DNA from: Synechococcus sp. ATX 2A4
GTDB lineage: Bacteria > Cyanobacteriota > Cyanobacteriia > PCC-6307 > Cyanobiaceae
Length of the DNA: 64,000 nucleotides
Direction: 5' to 3'
Assembly (NCBI RefSeq): GCF_024346375.1
Contig: NZ_JAGQCV010000006.1
Span: 1 to 64,000 of the forward strand
Part shown: piece by piece, positions 52,754-63,414 of the stretch
Layout of the letters: each line of letters begins with the position of its first letter
Numbering within the stretch: the stretch's first letter is position 1
Made by a program: the position numbers and the translations under genes
The notes under the pieces: generated by a model
Databases searched by the model: none
What the model saw: only the letters and a program-made list of their open reading frames with translations
What the model was told of the DNA's origin: nothing

Positions 52754-54049
52754 TCAGATCACGGTGCCGTCGGCGATGGTGGCGTTCTTCTCCACCACCA
52801 CGATGCCGTTGCGGATGTAGAAGCCCAGCTCCGGCTGGTCGGCTTCTTCGATGTGGTCCTTGTTCACGATCGTGACGTTGCGACCGATGCGCACGTTCTT
52901 GTCGAGGATCGCGCGCCGCACGGTGGTGCCATTGCCCACCCCCAGCGGGATCCCGCCCCGCTCGCGCAGCACGGCCCGCTCTTCTGCCGATTCGAAGTAG
53001 TCGGCGCCCATCACCAGGGTGTCCTGCAGCACCACCTCGGCCTCGATGCGCGAGCGCACGCCAAGCACGCAGTGGTGGATGCTGCAGGCCTGCAGCAGGG
53101 AGCCTTCGCCGATGATCGACTGGGTGACCTGGGTGTCGAGCAGCTTGCTGGGGGGCAGATACCGCGGCCGCGTGTAGATGGGGAATTTCTCGTCGTAGAA
53201 GGAGAAGGCGGGGCTGGGCTGGTCGGTGAGCGCCAGGTTGGCCTCATAGAACGCCCCGATCGTGCCGATGTCCTCCCAGTAGTCGTTGAAGACGAAGCTG
53301 CTGAGCTTGTCGCCGCGGGCCAGCGAGGTGGGAATGATCTCCTTGCCGAAGTCGGTGGATTCCGGATTGCTGGCCAGCAGGTCGAAGAGGGTGTCGCGGC
53401 TGAACACGTAGATGCCCATCGACGCCAGGTAGGGGCGCTTGAGGGCATCGTCGGCCGAGAGGCCGTGGCGGGCGGTGTCGACCGCCATCGCCTCCAGTGC
53501 TGCGCCCTTCGGCTTTTCGCTGAACTCGCGGATCCAGCCCTGGGGATCGGTGCGCATCAGGCCGAAGCCCTCGGCCTGGGCCGCATCCACCGGCAGCGCC
53601 GCCACGCTCAGGTCGGAGCCGGTTTCGATGTGGTGGTGCACGAAGCTGCTGTAATCCATCCGGTAGAGCTGGTCGCCGGAAAGGATCAGGTAGTGGTCCA
53701 CGTCCCATTCGTGGAACAGCCACTGGTATTTGCGTACCGCGTCGGCGGTGCCTTCAAACCAGCTGGGGCTGTCCGGTGTCTGCTGGGCGGCGAGCACCTC
53801 CACGAACCCCTGCCCGAAGCCGGCGGAGAGGTTGTACGTCTGGGTGAGGTGGCGGTTGAGCGACGCGCTGTTGAACTGCGTCAGCACGTAGATCTTGTTG
53901 ACACCGGAGTTGATGCAGTTGCTAACCGGGATGTCGATGAGCCGGTATTTACCGGCCAGCGGCACCGCCGGCTTGGCCCGCATCTTTGTGAGCGGGAAGA
54001 GCCGGGTGCCCGCTCCGCCGCCGAGGATGATCGCCAGAACCCGCTTCAT
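52754..54049 (-). CDS. glgC: Glucose-1-phosphate adenylyltransferase
   Basis: Makes ADP-glucose for glycogen. A 431-residue protein with [67 protein letters not shown], and [15 protein letters not shown]. The C-terminal beta-helix contains [18 protein letters not shown] with the Lys of the allosteric (3-phosphoglycerate) site found in photosynthetic forms. ATG 54049 fits this family better than the four-codon upstream extension. Confidence 0.97.
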   Translation of the reverse strand: MKRVLAIILGGGAGTRLFPLTKMRAKPAVPLAGKYRLIDIPVSNCINSGVNKIYVLTQFNSASLNRHLTQTYNLSAGFGQGFVEVLAAQQTPDSPSWFEGTADAVRKYQWLFHEWDVDHYLILSGDQLYRMDYSSFVHHHIETGSDLSVAALPVDAAQAEGFGLMRTDPQGWIREFSEKPKGAALEAMAVDTARHGLSADDALKRPYLASMGIYVFSRDTLFDLLASNPESTDFGKEIIPTSLARGDKLSSFVFNDYWEDIGTIGAFYEANLALTDQPSPAFSFYDEKFPIYTRPRYLPPSKLLDTQVTQSIIGEGSLLQACSIHHCVLGVRSRIEAEVVLQDTLVMGADYFESAEERAVLRERGGIPLGVGNGTTVRRAILDKNVRIGRNVTIVNKDHIEEADQPELGFYIRNGIVVVEKNATIADGTVI

Positions 54050-54127
54050 CACTGCCCCCAAAGACTGCTGTTGTCAGCATTCGAGCACCGTACCGGAGCA
54101 CGTGACCCCCAGTCGGTGATCTGGAAC

Positions 54128-55438
54128 TCAGCCTTCTCCGCTTGGCTCATCAAGCGCGAACAGTTCATGGAGCACCTTCATGGATTGGTGGCGTTGCTGC
54201 CTTGGCTGGGGGGCCCGCAGATGGGTGACAGGGCTGTGCAAAATCTTGTTGACGATGCCCTTGGTGAGGGCTTCCACCACCTTGCGTTCCCGTGCCGAGA
54301 GATCGGGGCCCATGCGGCTGAGCGCTTTCTGCAGCTCCTGCTCGCGAATCAGTTCCAGCTGCTGGCGGAGCCTGTTGAGGGTGGGCACCGCTTCCAGACC
54401 ATCCCACCAGTCGAGGAACTGGCGGGATTCCTCCTGCAGGAGCCCTTCGGCTTCGGCGGCGATCTCTCGGCGGGCCTCCTGGTTGCGGGCCACCACCTCC
54501 TGCAGATCGTCCACATCAAAGGCTTCCACCCCGCCCAGTCCGGCGACGTCAGAGCTGATGTTGCGCGGCACGCCGATGTCGATCAGCTTCAGCGAGGAGC
54601 GGCGGTTGAGCCCTTCCAGCCGGGCGGCGTCGATGATCGGCTCTTCGGCGGCTGTGCTGGTGAACACCAGCGAGCAGGTGCTGAGGCAATGGTCCAGGTC
54701 TTCGAGCGGCCGGCATTGCACTGGCAGCTCGGGAAAATCCGCCGCCAGAGCTTCCGCCCGTGACACGGTGCGATTGAGCAGCACCAGCGCGCGGCAGCCC
54801 TTGGCCTGCAGGTGTTGCAGCAGCAACCGGGACATGCGCCCCGCTCCCACCACCGCCACCTGCTCACCTTCAAGGGAGACGAGGTCGTCGAGGCCGCGGC
54901 TCTGGCCGACCTTGAGCTGGGCCAGCTCCACCGCCGCCGAGCTGATCGATACGGCGCCGGTGCCGAGATTGGTTTCGGTGCGCACCCGCTTGCCGGTGCT
55001 CACCGCCTGGGTGAGCAGCCGGTTGAGGATCGGGCCGATCGAGCCGTGCTCCTGGCCCAGCCGCACCATTTTCTTCACCTGGGACAAGATCTGCCCTTCC
55101 CCCAGCACCAGGCTGTCGAGCCCTGAAGCCACCCGCAGCAGGTGCCCCACCGCCTCTTCGTGGTGATAGGTGAAGAGGTGGGGGGTGAGTTCGCCGAAAT
55201 CAAGGCCCGAGTGCTGGCTGAGGAAGGAGCCCACGGCCGTGATGCCCTGCTCGGGGTGGCGCAGCAGGGTGTAGATCTCAAGCCGGTTGCAGGTGCTGAG
55301 GATGGACGCCTCAAGCACCTGGGCATCGCCGCGCAGGATGTGGAGGGATTCCTCCATCGTCTGCTCCGGGATGCTGAGGCGCTCCCGGATTTCGACTGGA
55401 GCCGTGCGATGGCTGAGCCCGACGACGGCGATGTGCAT
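54128..55438 (-). CDS. hemA: Glutamyl-tRNA reductase
   Basis: First committed step of heme and chlorophyll synthesis; reduces Glu-tRNA to glutamate-1-semialdehyde with NADPH. The 436-residue protein starts MHIAVVGLSHRTAPVEIRE, has the catalytic Cys in ASILSTCNRLEIYTLL, the EGQILSQVKKMVRLGQE block, AVSISSAAVELAQLKVG, the NADPH-binding VAVVGAGRMSRLLLQHLQ, and NISSDVAGLGGVEAFDVDDL. It lies 10 bases downstream of the glpX stop, on the same strand. Confidence 0.97.
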   Translation of the reverse strand: MHIAVVGLSHRTAPVEIRERLSIPEQTMEESLHILRGDAQVLEASILSTCNRLEIYTLLRHPEQGITAVGSFLSQHSGLDFGELTPHLFTYHHEEAVGHLLRVASGLDSLVLGEGQILSQVKKMVRLGQEHGSIGPILNRLLTQAVSTGKRVRTETNLGTGAVSISSAAVELAQLKVGQSRGLDDLVSLEGEQVAVVGAGRMSRLLLQHLQAKGCRALVLLNRTVSRAEALAADFPELPVQCRPLEDLDHCLSTCSLVFTSTAAEEPIIDAARLEGLNRRSSLKLIDIGVPRNISSDVAGLGGVEAFDVDDLQEVVARNQEARREIAAEAEGLLQEESRQFLDWWDGLEAVPTLNRLRQQLELIREQELQKALSRMGPDLSARERKVVEALTKGIVNKILHSPVTHLRAPQPRQQRHQSMKVLHELFALDEPSGEG

Positions 55439-55447
55439 GGGGTGGGG

Positions 55448-56452
55448 TCAGCGCAGCGCGACGCTTTGAGCGCCGGGCTTGATGTGGATGGTGTCCGTGA
55501 AGCGGGCGCTGGAATCGAGCGAGGAAATGATCAGGCTGCTGGTGCGGGTGCAGTCACGCTCGAACTTCACGCCCTTGAACAGCAGGCCATCGGTGATGCC
55601 GCTGCCGGCGAACACCACGTTCTCGCCGGAGGCCAGCTCTTCGGCCTCGTACACCTTGTCGATGTCGGTGATTCCCATCTCATTGAGGCGGGCAATGTTG
55701 CCTTCCTTGGTGTAATCGGCCCATTCGGAGGTCTGGGCAACCGCCGGGTCGTACACGAGCTGGCCCTGGAAGTGGCCACCAAGGCAGCGCAGGGCGGCGG
55801 CGGAGATCACCCCTTCCGGAGCGGCGCCAATGCCCATCAGGCAATGGGTGCCGGTCCCGGAGAAGCCACAGGCGATGGCCGCCTGCACGTCACCGTCGCT
55901 GATGGGCTTCACCCGGGCGCCGGTGGCGCGGATCTCGGCGATCAGATCCTTGTGGCGAGCACGGTCCATCACCACGATCACCAGCTCATCGGCAGGCATG
56001 CCGAGGCAGGCGCTGAGAATGGCGATGTTTTCAGTGGCGCTCTTGCGGATGTCCACCTTGCCCTTGGCCGCCGGCGGTGCCGCCAGCTTCTTCATGTAGA
56101 AGTCGGGGGCGTTGAACAGGCCGCCGCGGTCGGAGGCGGCCAGCACGGCCATCGAACCGTCCTGGGCGTTGGCGCAGAGGTTGGTGCCTTCGCAGGGATC
56201 CACGGCGAAATCCACGCCGGGGCCGGTGCCGCTGCCCACTTCTTCGCCGATGTACAGCATCGGGGCTTCGTCGCGCTCCCCTTCGCCGATCACGATCCTG
56301 CCCTGCATGGCGATGCTGCCCATCCGCAGGCGCATGGCCTCCACGGCAGCAGCATCGGCTTCATCTTTCTTGCCGAGGCCGGTCAGGTGCGCAGAGGCAA
56401 TGGCGGCCTGCTCGACAACTTCGAGCAGTTCCTGAATGAGGGTGCGATCCAC
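55448..56452 (-). CDS. glpX: Fructose-1,6-/sedoheptulose-1,7-bisphosphatase class II
   Basis: The dual-function bisphosphatase of the cyanobacterial Calvin cycle. The 334-residue protein has [94 protein letters not shown] and [23 protein letters not shown] start at 56452 is used. It is followed closely by hemA on the same strand and diverges from rpe. Confidence 0.96.
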   Translation of the reverse strand: MDRTLIQELLEVVEQAAIASAHLTGLGKKDEADAAAVEAMRLRMGSIAMQGRIVIGEGERDEAPMLYIGEEVGSGTGPGVDFAVDPCEGTNLCANAQDGSMAVLAASDRGGLFNAPDFYMKKLAAPPAAKGKVDIRKSATENIAILSACLGMPADELVIVVMDRARHKDLIAEIRATGARVKPISDGDVQAAIACGFSGTGTHCLMGIGAAPEGVISAAALRCLGGHFQGQLVYDPAVAQTSEWADYTKEGNIARLNEMGITDIDKVYEAEELASGENVVFAGSGITDGLLFKGVKFERDCTRTSSLIISSLDSSARFTDTIHIKPGAQSVALR

Positions 56453-56601
56453 AAAAGTCCGGCAGGGGGAGGGAGCGGCGGTGCCGAAGCAAGAACCGGC
56501 AGACCAGCTGCAGCAGGTTTGTTTCGGTATCTGGCCGTGGCGACTGTATCAGCGCCCCATGGGGCAAGCCGTCGGCTGGGGAAACGGTGCCGTCGTCTTC
56601 C

Positions 56602-56607
56602 TACAAT
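56602..56607 (+). promoter_or_regulatory. Candidate -10 element for rpe
   Basis: TACAAT lies 32 bases upstream of the rpe ATG in the rpe-glpX divergent region and is the closest match to a -10 box there. No good -35 is at the expected distance, as often in cyanobacteria. Confidence 0.3.
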
Positions 56608-56639
56608 GGGCGCGATCTCTTGCCCCGGTGGCCCCAGCC

Positions 56640-57323
56640 ATGAGCACGAAGCCTCTGGTGATCGCCCCGTCGATCCTGTCTGCGGATTTTGCCCGTCTCG
56701 GCGACGAGGTGCGGGCCGTTGACGAGGCGGGGGCCGATTGGATCCATGTGGATGTGATGGACGGACGCTTTGTCCCCAACATCACCATCGGCCCACTGAT
56801 CGTCGAAGCGCTGCGCCCCGTCACGCAGAAGCCGCTCGATGTGCACCTGATGATCGTGGAGCCCGAGCGTTATGTGGGCGATTTCGCCAAGGCGGGCGCC
56901 GATCACATCTATGTGCAGGTGGAAGCCTGCCCCCACCTCCACCGCAACCTTGGCCAGATCAAGGATCTCGGCAAGAAGGCCGGTGCGGTGCTCAACCCCG
57001 GCACACCGCTGGAAACGCTCGAATACTGCCTCGAGCTGTGCGATCTGGTGCTCATCATGAGTGTCAACCCCGGCTTCGGTGGCCAGAGCTTCATCCCCTC
57101 GGCGGTGGAGAAGGTGCGCCGGCTGCGTCGCATGTGCGATGAGCGGGGCCTCGATCCCTGGATCGAAGTGGATGGCGGCCTCAAGGCCAACAACACCTGG
57201 CAGGTGGTGGAAGCCGGAGCCAACGCGATCGTGGCCGGTTCGGCCGTGTTCAACGCGCCCGACTACCGCGAAGCGATCGCTGGCATCCGCAACAGCCGTC
57301 GCCCCGAAGCAATCCTGGTCTGA
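56640..57323 (+). CDS. rpe: Ribulose-phosphate 3-epimerase
   Basis: Interconverts ribulose 5-phosphate and xylulose 5-phosphate in the Calvin and pentose phosphate cycles. The 227-residue TIM-barrel protein has [86 protein letters not shown]-type block ([17 protein letters not shown]) and [20 protein letters not shown]. The start ATG 56640 is followed by conserved sequence; the longer open frame upstream is promoter. Confidence 0.97.
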   Translation: MSTKPLVIAPSILSADFARLGDEVRAVDEAGADWIHVDVMDGRFVPNITIGPLIVEALRPVTQKPLDVHLMIVEPERYVGDFAKAGADHIYVQVEACPHLHRNLGQIKDLGKKAGAVLNPGTPLETLEYCLELCDLVLIMSVNPGFGGQSFIPSAVEKVRRLRRMCDERGLDPWIEVDGGLKANNTWQVVEAGANAIVAGSAVFNAPDYREAIAGIRNSRRPEAILV

Positions 57324-57579
57324 TCGACCGCTGACGGTCAGCTGGTTCCCCCGAGTGGCCTCAGGTCGTTCGGGGGCGAGCAGCCTGAAAGCGTTCGGGG
57401 CAGAGCAGCCGTTAGGGGTGAGGCCGATGCGGAGCGGGCCGTTTGGGGGTGGGCCGGTACGGGAAACTCTGGGGCCTGCCCCATGGGCTTGCGCTCAGCA
57501 CTCATCCGGCTCTCGGTCTGCTCTTGGGCTGCATTCGGTCTGCTCCACCAGTCCTCTTGCTTGCTCGCACCGGTTGGGC

Positions 57580-58527
57580 TCAGGCGCCCAAGAACCAGCC
57601 GTAGCTGTGCAGGCCGATGCCGAGCAGATTCACGCCGATGTAACAGACGACGATCACCACCAGACCGGCGGAGGCCACCAAGGCCGGGCGCCTGCCCTGC
57701 CAGCCGCGGCTCAGCCGGGTGTGCAGATAGGCGGCATAGACAAGCCAGCAGATCAGGGCCCAGGTTTCCTTGGGATCCCAGCTCCACCAGCTGCCCCAGG
57801 CCTCATTGGCCCACACAGCGCCGCTGACCAGGCCCACCGACAGCAGCAGGAAGCCCACGGTGATGGTGCGGTAGCTGAGGCTGTCGAGCTGTTCGCTCAC
57901 GCCAATCGCCACGCTGCTGAGCTCAAGGCCCGGGCCGTTGGTGGCATTGGCATCGGCGCCCGCGGGCACCCCTGCCAGCTGGGCCCGGCGGAAGCCCCCA
58001 CTGCCGATCGAACTGCTGCGCAGCTCCAGCTGGCGGCCCCGCTCGGTGAACAGCACCGCCACCGACAGCAGCGAGCCCACCAGCAGGGCGGCATAGCTGA
58101 CCATGATCACACTCACGTGCATCACCAGCCAGCTGGAGCGCAGGGCTGGCACCAGAGGGGAAGCGGCCTGCAGGCGATCGGGCAGGGCGAAGCTGGCGAA
58201 GGCCACACAGCCCAGGCCCATCGGCGTAGCTGCAGCGGCCACCAGCGGGGACGACCAGGAGCGCTCCACCAGCAGCTGGGTGAGCGTGCAGGCCCAGGCC
58301 AGGAAGCAGAGCGATTCGTAAAGGTTGCTGATCGGGAAGTGCCCCGATTCCCACCAGCGCAGGGTGAGCTGGGCGGTGAGGCTCACGTTGGCGCCGGCGA
58401 CCAGCAGGCGCACCACCGTGCTCGAACGGCCACCGCTCAAGCTCCAGAAGGCCAGCGGCAGGGCGATCAGCAGCAAGCCGAAAGCGATCAGGGCGAGGGT
58501 CAGAACCGGATCGGTCACAGAAAGCAC
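57580..58527 (-). CDS. ccsA: Cytochrome c biogenesis protein CcsA
   Basis: A 315-residue membrane protein that with CcsB attaches heme to apocytochromes (system II). The tryptophan-rich WWD heme-handling motif is [38 protein letters not shown] and [19 protein letters not shown] hold conserved His. About eight helices. Start GTG 58527. It lies downstream of the Lpt genes. The 256-base gap on its other side (57324-57579) is G-rich with loose repeats of GTTCGGGG and otherwise shows nothing I recognise. Confidence 0.94.
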   Translation of the reverse strand: MLSVTDPVLTLALIAFGLLLIALPLAFWSLSGGRSSTVVRLLVAGANVSLTAQLTLRWWESGHFPISNLYESLCFLAWACTLTQLLVERSWSSPLVAAAATPMGLGCVAFASFALPDRLQAASPLVPALRSSWLVMHVSVIMVSYAALLVGSLLSVAVLFTERGRQLELRSSSIGSGGFRRAQLAGVPAGADANATNGPGLELSSVAIGVSEQLDSLSYRTITVGFLLLSVGLVSGAVWANEAWGSWWSWDPKETWALICWLVYAAYLHTRLSRGWQGRRPALVASAGLVVIVVCYIGVNLLGIGLHSYGWFLGA

Positions 58528-58573
58528 GATTCCCAGAAAGCAGTTTGGTCAGTCTGCCTGGCGGGCAGGGAGA

Positions 58574-59773
58574 TCAGCGGCTGGCCTGACGGAGCAGCAC
58601 AAGGCCGCCCGCCAGACCGATGAACACTGGCATCCAGGCTGCCAGGAAGGGAGCCAGGGTGCCTTTCACCCCCAGCGAACTGAAGATGAAGGACATCAGG
58701 TAGTAAGAGAAAATCAGCAGCACGCTGATGCCGAACCCCTGGCTGCGGCTGGTGCGGGCATCTGGCCGTACGCCAAGGCTGCTGCCGATCAGGCCAAACA
58801 CCAGGCAGATGGTGGGGAAGGCGAACTTCTCCTGGATCCGCACCCGCATCCGGCGCGCCTCTTTCTGGTCGCCGGCCTCCCTGAGCAATTGCTCGGCGCT
58901 CAGGGCCTCGCCCACCGACATGCTCGCGGCGTCCTTGGGCAAGGCAGCCAGTTTGAGCGGCCCCTGATCGAGCGGGTAGAGATAGCGGTCGAACTTGGCG
59001 GAGGTGGTGGTGCCCTGCTCCCCACCCGCCATCACCACCTGGCCGTCCCTGAACTCCCACATCCCCTGCTCCACGTTCCAGGTGCCCTTCCTCGCCTGCA
59101 GCATCTGGGTTCCGTTTTCACGGGTGAAATCCAGCACCGTCACATCCTGCATCTCCCCTTTGTCAAATCTGCGGGCATAAAAGAGCTGAGAGAGATAGCG
59201 GTCGGCGCCCGAATCATTGTTGGCAGGCCGCAGGCTGAAGCGCGAGTAAATGATGTTGCTGCCTTTCTCGGTGGCAACCGACCTGCCCAGGGCCTCGTTG
59301 AGCGTTTCGGCCGCCTGGAGATTGGCAGCGGGCACGATCAGATCATTGAACGCGAAGGTGAGCAGGCTCATCAGCACCGCCACCCCCAGAGCCGGCACCA
59401 CCATGCGGGTGGTGCTGACGCCGATGCTGCGCAGGGCCGTGAGCTCGCTGCTGCCCGACAGCCGGCTGTAGGCCAACAGCGTGGCCATCAAGGTGGCCAT
59501 TGGAAACGACAACACCAGAAATCCCGGCAGGCGCAGGCCCAGCACCTGCATTGCCGCCGCTACCGGTAAGCCTGATTCCGCCACCCGGCGCACCAGTTCG
59601 AACACCACCCCCACCGACAGCGACACCGTGGTGAAAGCGGCCACGCCGAACACCAGTGGGCCGAGCAGCTCGCCGCTCAGCCAGCGGTCCATCAGCGGCA
59701 GGCGCTCCCAGAGCAGCTGCACAGGTCGCAGCAGCCGCCTTGGTGCCATCAAGGGCTCGTGGGCAAGCGTCAC
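58574..59773 (-). CDS. LptF/LptG family lipopolysaccharide export permease
   Basis: A 399-residue permease with N-terminal helices (LVFGVAAFTTVSLSVGVVF, PGFLVLSFPMATLMATLLAY) and C-terminal helices (FAFPTICLVFGLIGSSLG, ISVLLIFSYYLMSFIFSSLG), with a periplasmic jellyroll domain in between, as in the YjgP/YjgQ family. Only one such permease is seen, so it may act as a homodimer or pair with an unlinked gene. GTG 59773 overlaps the lptB stop as GTGA. Confidence 0.92.
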   Translation of the reverse strand: MTLAHEPLMAPRRLLRPVQLLWERLPLMDRWLSGELLGPLVFGVAAFTTVSLSVGVVFELVRRVAESGLPVAAAMQVLGLRLPGFLVLSFPMATLMATLLAYSRLSGSSELTALRSIGVSTTRMVVPALGVAVLMSLLTFAFNDLIVPAANLQAAETLNEALGRSVATEKGSNIIYSRFSLRPANNDSGADRYLSQLFYARRFDKGEMQDVTVLDFTRENGTQMLQARKGTWNVEQGMWEFRDGQVVMAGGEQGTTTSAKFDRYLYPLDQGPLKLAALPKDAASMSVGEALSAEQLLREAGDQKEARRMRVRIQEKFAFPTICLVFGLIGSSLGVRPDARTSRSQGFGISVLLIFSYYLMSFIFSSLGVKGTLAPFLAAWMPVFIGLAGGLVLLRQASR

Positions 59774-60498
59774 AGCTGGAAGCCCTCCCCCAGGTAGTGC
59801 TGGCGCACGAGCGGGTTGCTGGCCACCTCAGCCGACGGCCCGGAGGCCAGCAGGCTGCCTTCGGTGAGGATGTAAGCGCGATCGGTGATGGAAAGGGTCT
59901 CCCGGACGTTGTGATCGGTGATCAGCAGACCCATGTTGCGATCCCGCAGAGTGCCGATCAGGGTCTGGAGGTCGGCAACGGCGAGCGGGTCGACGCCGGC
60001 GAAGGGTTCATCCAGCAGCAGGTAGCGTGGGCCTGCTGCGCCCACCGCCAGGGCGCGGGCCACTTCGCAACGCCGCCGCTCCCCCCCGGACAGCTGGAAG
60101 CCCCGTCGGTGCTGAAAGTTGGTGAGGTGGAACTCCTCCACCAGCTGCTCGACGCGCTCCCGGCGTCCCGCCACTGGAGCGCCGCTCTGTTGCAGGGCCA
60201 GCTGCAGGTTTTGGCGCACGCTCAGCTGCCGGAACACACTCGGCTCCTGGGGCAGATAGCCGATGCCCATGCGGGCACGCTCCGGCATGGCAAGGCGCTC
60301 CACCCGCTGCCCGTCGAGCAGCACGCGGCCCCGATCGGGTTTCAGCAAGCCGGTGACGAGGTTGAACGTGGTGGTTTTGCCGGCGCCGTTGGGGCCCAGC
60401 AGGCCGACCACTTCGCCGGGCTCCAGCTCCAGGCTCACCCCCTTGACCAGGGGGCGGCCGCCGAGGCTCAGGGCCACCCCTTCCAATACCAGGCTCAT
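59770..60498 (-). CDS. lptB: LPS export ABC transporter ATP-binding protein
   Basis: A 242-residue ABC ATPase. Walker A GLLGPNGAGKTTTFNLVTG, the signature FQLSGGERRRCEVARAL, Walker B YLLLDEPFAGVDPLAVADL, and LLITDHNVRETLSITDRAY match LptB. It drives lipid A/LPS-like transport across the periplasm. It overlaps the LptA-like gene upstream by four bases (ATGA). Confidence 0.96.
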   Translation of the reverse strand: MSLVLEGVALSLGGRPLVKGVSLELEPGEVVGLLGPNGAGKTTTFNLVTGLLKPDRGRVLLDGQRVERLAMPERARMGIGYLPQEPSVFRQLSVRQNLQLALQQSGAPVAGRRERVEQLVEEFHLTNFQHRRGFQLSGGERRRCEVARALAVGAAGPRYLLLDEPFAGVDPLAVADLQTLIGTLRDRNMGLLITDHNVRETLSITDRAYILTEGSLLASGPSAEVASNPLVRQHYLGEGFQL

Positions 60499-61052
60499 GG
60501 CGCGGCCGGCCCCGCAGGCTGGGCGTTCTGCTGGATCCTCAGCTGGCTGAACACCTGTTTGCCGTCGCTGGGTTGGGCCAGCACCCGCTCGGTGTCCACC
60601 AGGTAGACCACCCGCTCGGCGCGCAGCAGGTTGCCGCCTTCCTGGACCACGTCCACATCGCCGGTGAGCACGATGCGGCCCTCAAGCGTGAAGTACTGGG
60701 CCTGGCGGGCGGTGGCGGCCAGGCGGCGATCGGGATACAGGATCCGCACGTTGCCGGTGGCGGTCACGATGCCGGTGGCGTTGTCGGCGCGTTGGGTGTC
60801 CGACTCGATCGTGACCAGCCCGGTGGCCCTGTCCGGCGTCTGCGGGGTGAGCACCGTGCCCTCTGGGGCCGGTCTTGGCGCCGGTGCTTCTGGTGTTCTG
60901 CCAGCCGGCCGTGGCAACGCGGGAGCCTCGGGCACCTGGGATCCCAGCGGCAACGCCCGCGCCAGGGAGGGCTGGAGGCTCAAGAGCGCGAGCATCACCG
61001 CCGCCCCCGCTGGAGCGAAAGGAGAGCGGGGGCGGCGGCGAATCTCAGGCAT
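60495..61052 (-). CDS. lptA: LptA/OstA-like periplasmic protein
   Basis: A 185-residue exported protein: a signal-like AVMLALLSLQPSLARALP, a Pro-rich linker, then an OstA/LptA beta-jellyroll (TIESDTQRADNATGIVTATG, NVRILYPDRRLAATARQAQY, RIVLTGDVDVVQEGGNLLRA). It would bridge inner and outer membrane for LPS. Order LptA-LptB-LptF/G on one strand supports a working export system. Confidence 0.88.
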   Translation of the reverse strand: MPEIRRRPRSPFAPAGAAVMLALLSLQPSLARALPLGSQVPEAPALPRPAGRTPEAPAPRPAPEGTVLTPQTPDRATGLVTIESDTQRADNATGIVTATGNVRILYPDRRLAATARQAQYFTLEGRIVLTGDVDVVQEGGNLLRAERVVYLVDTERVLAQPSDGKQVFSQLRIQQNAQPAGPAAP

Positions 61053-61140
61053 GGTTCCGGCAGGGGCAGGAAGGGGGCAGGCGAGGAGCTCCCAGACCAG
61101 GCTCAGGGGGAGCGCTTCGGGCGATAAGGGACCAGCAAGG

Positions 61141-61548
61141 TCAGGGGGTTGGCATCAACACTGGCAGAGGAAGGGCCCCTGGATCGTTCCCCTGTTGCAG
61201 GCAGTGCAGCTGGTCGGCCACCCGGGCGCGCAGCAGTGTGAGGTTGAAGCCGAGGGCGTCGGCGGGAAACGGCGCCAGCCGGCCCAGCCCTTCGCCCAGC
61301 AGCAGCGTGGCGCCGCGCTGGTTGCCACTCTGCAGATGCAGGTGGGCCACGGCGATCTGCAGAAATCCCTGGAGCGCAGGCCGGTCGGGGCCCTGCGTTT
61401 CGTGCCAGATCTCCTCAAACACATCGTGGCAGGCATACCACTCGCCGTCGTTGAACAGCCGGGCAGCCAGCTGCAGACGGGGATCGGCGATCAGGTCGTC
61501 GGCAGGGGGCACCGGGCCGGGCTGGCGTGACGCCATCCCCTGGCTCAT
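61141..61548 (-). CDS. DUF309 family protein
   Basis: A 135-residue protein with the DUF309 signature FNDGEWYACHDVFEEIWHET and LQGFLQIAVAHLHLQSGNQR. The conserved His/Glu set suggests a metal or substrate site, but no function is established. Its start overlaps the typA stop by four bases (ATGA), so both are made from one transcript. Confidence 0.9.
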   Translation of the reverse strand: MSQGMASRQPGPVPPADDLIADPRLQLAARLFNDGEWYACHDVFEEIWHETQGPDRPALQGFLQIAVAHLHLQSGNQRGATLLLGEGLGRLAPFPADALGFNLTLLRARVADQLHCLQQGNDPGALPLPVLMPTP

Positions 61549-63353
61549 CGCTTGGCGGCTTTCTTCACCGGCATTTTGCGCAGCCGGATCGATTCCGGGG
61601 TCACTTCCAGCATTTCGTCCGGTCCGATGTACTCAAGCGCCCGCTCAAGCGTCATCTGGATCGGGGATTGCAGCGTGTCGAGCACTTCAGCACCGGCCGA
61701 GCGGATGTTGGTGACCTGCTTGGCCTTGCAGACGTTGAGCTCAAGATCGGGCGGCCGGTTGTGTTCGCCCACGATCATGCCTTTGTAGACCTTGGTGCCA
61801 GGCGTGATGAAGAACTGACCCCGATCCTCCGCGCCCTTGAGGGCGTAGAAGGTGGCGGTGCCTTCTTCAAAGGCCACCAGCACGCCGTTGCGGCGGGCAT
61901 CGAAATCCCCCTGCATCGGGCGGTATTCAAAGAAGGAGTGGCTCATGATTCCCTCACCGCGGGTGGCGCGCACGAACTCGCCACGGAAGCCGATCAGGCC
62001 GCGGGCTGGCACCACGAATTCCAGCTGGGTGCGGCCGTCGTTGCCGGTTTCCATGTTCTGCATCTCGCCCTTGCGGGTGCCGAGCTTTTCGATGCAGGAG
62101 CCCACTGCATCTTCGGGAACGTCCATCACCAGGGTTTCCACCGGCTCGCAGGGGGTGCCGTCGATCGTGCGGAAGATCACCTGCGGCTGGGAGACCTGGA
62201 ACTCATAGCCTTCGCGGCGCATGGTTTCGATCAGGATGCCCAGGTGCAGCTCACCGCGGCCACTCACGGAGAAGCGATCGGGGGAGTCGGTGTCTTCCAC
62301 CCGCAGCGCCACGTTGGTGAGCAGCTCCTTCTGGAGGCGGTCACGCAGCTGGCGGCTGGTGACGAACTTGCCCTCCTTGCCGGCGAATGGCGAATCGTTG
62401 ACCACGAAGGTCATCTGAAGGGTGGGTTCGTCCACCCGGATCAGGGGCAGCGCTTCGGGGTGATCCGGGCAGGCGATGGTTTCGCCAATGTTCACCTCAT
62501 CGAAGCCCGCCACGGCCACCAGGTCGCCGGCGCTGGCCTGCTCGATCTCCACCCGCTGCAGGCCCTGGAAGCCGAGCAGCTTGCTGATCCGGCCACGCTT
62601 GATGCTGCCGTCGTCGCGGATCAGGGCGGCACTCTGGCCGGCCTTGATGGTGCCGTTGTGGATGCGGCCAATCATGATCCGACCCAGAAAGTCGGAATAG
62701 TCGAGTGTGGTGACCTGCAGCTGCAACGGCTTTTCAGGATCTCCGACCGGCGGCGGCACATGGCGCAGGATGGCGTCGAAGAGCGGCTTCATGTTTTCGC
62801 TCTCGGTGGCCATGTCGGGCTTGGCGTAGCCGCCCATACCGCTGCCGAACAGGTAGGTGAAGTCGCACTGGTCGTCGTCGGCACCGAGCTCCAGGAACAG
62901 ATCCAGCACCTTGTCCACCGCCTGCTCAGGGTCGACGCGGGCCCGGTCGATCTTGTTGACAAACACAATCGGCCGCAGGCCCTGCTCGAGGGCTTTCTTG
63001 AGCACGAAGCGGGTCTGGGGCATGGGCCCCTCGTTGGCGTCCACGATCAGCAGGGCGCCATCGACCATGCCGAGCACCCGCTCCACCTCACCGCCGAAGT
63101 CGGCGTGTCCGGGGGTGTCAACAATGTTGATGCGCACGCCGGCGTAATCGACAGCAGTGTTCTTGGAGAGGATCGTGATGCCGCGCTCCCGCTCCAGGTC
63201 GTTGGAGTCCATCACGCACGTGGGCACAGCCTCGCCGTCCCGGAAGATCCCCGACTGTTGAAGCAGGGCATCCACGAGGGTGGTCTTGCCGTGGTCAACG
63301 TGGGCGATGATCGCGATATTGCGAATCGGTGCGCTCTGGGAAGCGGCGCTCAT
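61545..63353 (-). CDS. typA: GTP-binding protein TypA/BipA
   Basis: A 602-residue translational GTPase related to EF-G, associated with stress and low-temperature ribosome function. G domain: [56 protein letters not shown] and [12 protein letters not shown]. Later domains have [20 protein letters not shown] and [23 protein letters not shown] 63353 is preceded by AAGGAG at good distance. Confidence 0.97.
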   Translation of the reverse strand: MSAASQSAPIRNIAIIAHVDHGKTTLVDALLQQSGIFRDGEAVPTCVMDSNDLERERGITILSKNTAVDYAGVRINIVDTPGHADFGGEVERVLGMVDGALLIVDANEGPMPQTRFVLKKALEQGLRPIVFVNKIDRARVDPEQAVDKVLDLFLELGADDDQCDFTYLFGSGMGGYAKPDMATESENMKPLFDAILRHVPPPVGDPEKPLQLQVTTLDYSDFLGRIMIGRIHNGTIKAGQSAALIRDDGSIKRGRISKLLGFQGLQRVEIEQASAGDLVAVAGFDEVNIGETIACPDHPEALPLIRVDEPTLQMTFVVNDSPFAGKEGKFVTSRQLRDRLQKELLTNVALRVEDTDSPDRFSVSGRGELHLGILIETMRREGYEFQVSQPQVIFRTIDGTPCEPVETLVMDVPEDAVGSCIEKLGTRKGEMQNMETGNDGRTQLEFVVPARGLIGFRGEFVRATRGEGIMSHSFFEYRPMQGDFDARRNGVLVAFEEGTATFYALKGAEDRGQFFITPGTKVYKGMIVGEHNRPPDLELNVCKAKQVTNIRSAGAEVLDTLQSPIQMTLERALEYIGPDEMLEVTPESIRLRKMPVKKAAKR

Positions 63354-63382
63354 GCGTGATGTCTCCTTCAATCCTTTCTGAC

Positions 63383-63400
63383 GCAACCACTACTGGTTGC
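63383..63400 (-). promoter_or_regulatory. Inverted repeat in the typA leader
   Basis: GCAACCACTACTGGTTGC is a perfect 7-base stem with a four-base loop, 30 bases upstream of the typA start and 15 bases after the stop of the VanY gene. No T tract follows, so it may be a leader structure or operator rather than a terminator. Confidence 0.35.
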
Positions 63401-63414
63401 AATGAACCTTCACC

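Noticed and set aside
57324-57579. G-rich gap with GTTCGGGG repeats as a possible repeat array or RNA
   Set aside because: The copies are too few and too loose, and no structured RNA pattern is seen.
61527-63359. 610-codon plus-strand open frame opposite typA
   Set aside because: Composition is typical of an antisense frame (His/Gln/Ala/Val rich), with no motif; typA is conserved on the other strand.
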